Assembly: GCA_013299105.1 (NCBI GenBank)
Contig: JAAFJY010000007.1
Coordinates: forward strand, 62,001 to 126,000
From: Chitinophagales bacterium
GTDB taxonomy: Bacteria; Bacteroidota; Bacteroidia; Chitinophagales; Saprospiraceae
Direction: 5' to 3'
Length of the DNA: 64,000 bases
The notes under the pieces are model-generated. The model was not told where the DNA came from. It saw nothing but the letters and a program-made list of their open reading frames with translations, and ran no database searches. Numbering within the stretch: position 1 is the stretch's first letter; the number at the start of each line of letters is the position of its first letter. The translations under genes and the position numbers were made by a program. Of this stretch, positions 62,433 to 64,000 are shown in pieces.

Positions 62433-64000
62433 ATGCAACACCATTTGATTCCCTATACCGCGATGCCACAACTGGCAGCCACCGATGTCGCTTATGCCAC
62501 TGGCAATCCCGCATTGAGTCCTTTTTACAAGTACGACGTTTCACTCGAAAATTTTGCCGCCGTCATTGCCGACAAGCAAAATGAAAGCACTCCTCGCGAG
62601 GTTTTAGTGGAGGTCTTAAAAAGGCAGTACCAAGGCCGCGAGCAGGCTCCACTGGTGCAAACAAACATCGAAAAACTGATTTCACCCAATACCTTCACCG
62701 TGGTTACAGCCCACCAACCTGCTCTATTCACCGGACCTTTGTATTACATTTATAAGATTTTTTCGACCATTAACTTGGCTGAACAACTCAAGGCCAAGTT
62801 CCCTAGGTATGATTTTGTGCCCGTGTTTGTGAGCGGAGGCGAAGACCATGATTTTGCCGAAATCAACCACGCCAACCTTTTTGGTAAAGCCTTGCGCTGG
62901 GAAGACGAAACGGCTGGCGGTTCGGTAGGAGCCATATCGACCAAGGGTTTAAGCGCAGTTTTGGAAGAACTAAAAACGATTTTGGGTGAAAATGGCGCAA
63001 CTTTGTACCAGACCATCCACGACGCCTACACCCAAAACGAGTGGTATGGTTCGGCTAGCATTGACTTGGTACATCGCCTGTTCCACCAATATGGCTTGGT
63101 AGCACTGAACATGGCCGAGCCGGATTTCAAACGTTTGTTCATTCCGACCATGCGCGAGGAATTGTGGGGCCAGGTTTCGCAAGGCTACATCGAAAAAACC
63201 CAAGGTGAACTCAATGAAGCGGGTTTCTCCAGCCAGGCCCACGCCCGCGAAATCAACCTCTTTTACCTCCAGCCCGGTCGCCGCGATCGCATCATCCGGG
63301 AAGGGGACGGCTTTCAGGTCTTGAATACCGATTTATACTTCAGCGACATCATGATGGAGGAAGAGTTGGAGGCCAACCCTCAGTTTTTCAGTCCCAACGT
63401 GGTATTGCGCCCCTTGTTTCAGGAATTAATTTTGCCCAACCTGGCCTACGTGGGCGGCGGTGGCGAAATCGCTTACTGGCTGGAGCGCAAAAGCCAATTC
63501 GAACATTTTGGCATCAATTTCCCCATGCTGATCCGCCGCAATTCAGTACTTTGGCTCGACAAAGCCACTTGCCAAAAAATGGACAAATTGGGCCTGGGTG
63601 TCGAAGACCTTTTGCAGGATACCGACCTTGTAATTCGTCAATATGTGGCTAAAAATGCGGAAGGAGAGCTCAACCTGTCAGATGAAATGGGCCAATTAAA
63701 AGCCTTATTTGAAAAAATCCGTCAAAAGTCCCTACAAGTCGATCCAACACTCGAAAAAGCCATTTTGGCCGAAGGGGTCAAACAAGAAAAAGTGCTCGAG
63801 CAATTGGAAGGCCGCCTGATGCGGGCCGAAAAGCAAAAGCACGAAACCAGTCTCAACCAAATTCGGAATTTGCGCGACAAGCTCTTTCCCAACAATGGCT
63901 TGCAAGAGCGAACCGATAACTTCCTACCCTATCAGCTCAAATACGGCGAAAGTTTTTTCGCCGAGCTCAAAAAAGGCCTTGATCCATTTGTTCAAGGGAT
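62433..64000 (+). CDS. bshC: Bacillithiol biosynthesis cysteine-adding enzyme BshC (3' end outside window)
   Basis: At least 522 residues are visible, and the frame is still open at the right edge. The ATG at 62433 is the first one after an in-frame TAG at 62418. TVVTAHQPALFTGPLYYIYK, VFVSGGEDHDFAEINHANLF, PNVVLRPLFQELILPNLAYV and GGGGEIAYWLERKSQFEHFG are hallmarks of BshC. A coiled coil (GRLMRAEKQKHETSLNQIRN) lies near the end. BshC joins cysteine to glucosaminyl-malate in the last step of bacillithiol synthesis; several Bacteroidota carry it. bshA and bshB are not in view. Confidence 0.95.
   Translation, partial: MQHHLIPYTAMPQLAATDVAYATGNPALSPFYKYDVSLENFAAVIADKQNESTPREVLVEVLKRQYQGREQAPLVQTNIEKLISPNTFTVVTAHQPALFTGPLYYIYKIFSTINLAEQLKAKFPRYDFVPVFVSGGEDHDFAEINHANLFGKALRWEDETAGGSVGAISTKGLSAVLEELKTILGENGATLYQTIHDAYTQNEWYGSASIDLVHRLFHQYGLVALNMAEPDFKRLFIPTMREELWGQVSQGYIEKTQGELNEAGFSSQAHAREINLFYLQPGRRDRIIREGDGFQVLNTDLYFSDIMMEEELEANPQFFSPNVVLRPLFQELILPNLAYVGGGGEIAYWLERKSQFEHFGINFPMLIRRNSVLWLDKATCQKMDKLGLGVEDLLQDTDLVIRQYVAKNAEGELNLSDEMGQLKALFEKIRQKSLQVDPTLEKAILAEGVKQEKVLEQLEGRLMRAEKQKHETSLNQIRNLRDKLFPNNGLQERTDNFLPYQLKYGESFFAELKKGLDPFVQG

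Overview
The window looks like chromosomal DNA of a Bacteroidota bacterium, most likely from the Saprospiraceae (a Haliscomenobacter-like organism; the genus is inference). The signs are type IX secretion sorting domains of both the A and B kind, a SprB-type repeat in a giant secreted protein, promoters of the TTTG-N18/19-TAnnTTTG type, a DUF5916 outer-membrane protein, a TamB-like protein and a BshC (bacillithiol) gene. No tRNA, rRNA or CRISPR array was seen.

Layout. Positions 12-16675 hold two adjacent minus-strand genes: a 4294-residue secreted protein with about 17 cysteine-containing repeats, followed after 26 bases by a 1250-residue exported protein whose last 220 residues read as a bacterial EndoU-type ribonuclease domain. 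I read this pair as a candidate toxin-delivery locus; an immunity gene, if present, would lie just outside the left edge. Positions 17377-22026 carry a DUF5916 protein and a translationally coupled ADP-ribosylglycohydrolase / small-molecule kinase pair. Positions 22533-31117 hold sugar catabolism genes (GH2, DUF1080, a Dabb protein, a GH109-like enzyme), mixed with a DUF2853 protein, a YciO/Sua5 protein and an orphan methylmalonyl-CoA mutase-like subunit. A VIT-domain T9SS cargo protein and an alpha/beta hydrolase follow.

Positions 34657-36091 form a compact Rpn locus: a nuclease gene with a perfect promoter, a run of four-residue REEG repeats, and directly behind it a stand-alone second copy of only the C-terminal part, with a GTG aligned to an internal ATG of the full gene. 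This matches the gene-within-gene toxin-antitoxin model known for Rpn proteins, but here the antitoxin part appears to exist a second time as its own gene.

After MutS2 and carboxynorspermidine synthase comes a decayed accessory stretch (about 40460-45230). It is full of short repeats and holds a frameshifted small gene, an IS110 transposase with two in-frame nonsense codons, and a cluster of hairpins. Positions 45227-64000 return to ordinary genes: two T9SS cargo proteins, a LOG-family protein, DUF721, Uma2, a TamB-like protein, a YheT-type hydrolase, a WG-repeat protein, glycerol kinase and the first part of bshC.

The intergenic DNA has its own layer of structure. There are heptanucleotide repeats fused to stop codons, a second heptad type often placed before start codons, at least four families of dispersed intergenic repeats with GC-rich hairpins, and one MITE-like element that abuts a stop codon.
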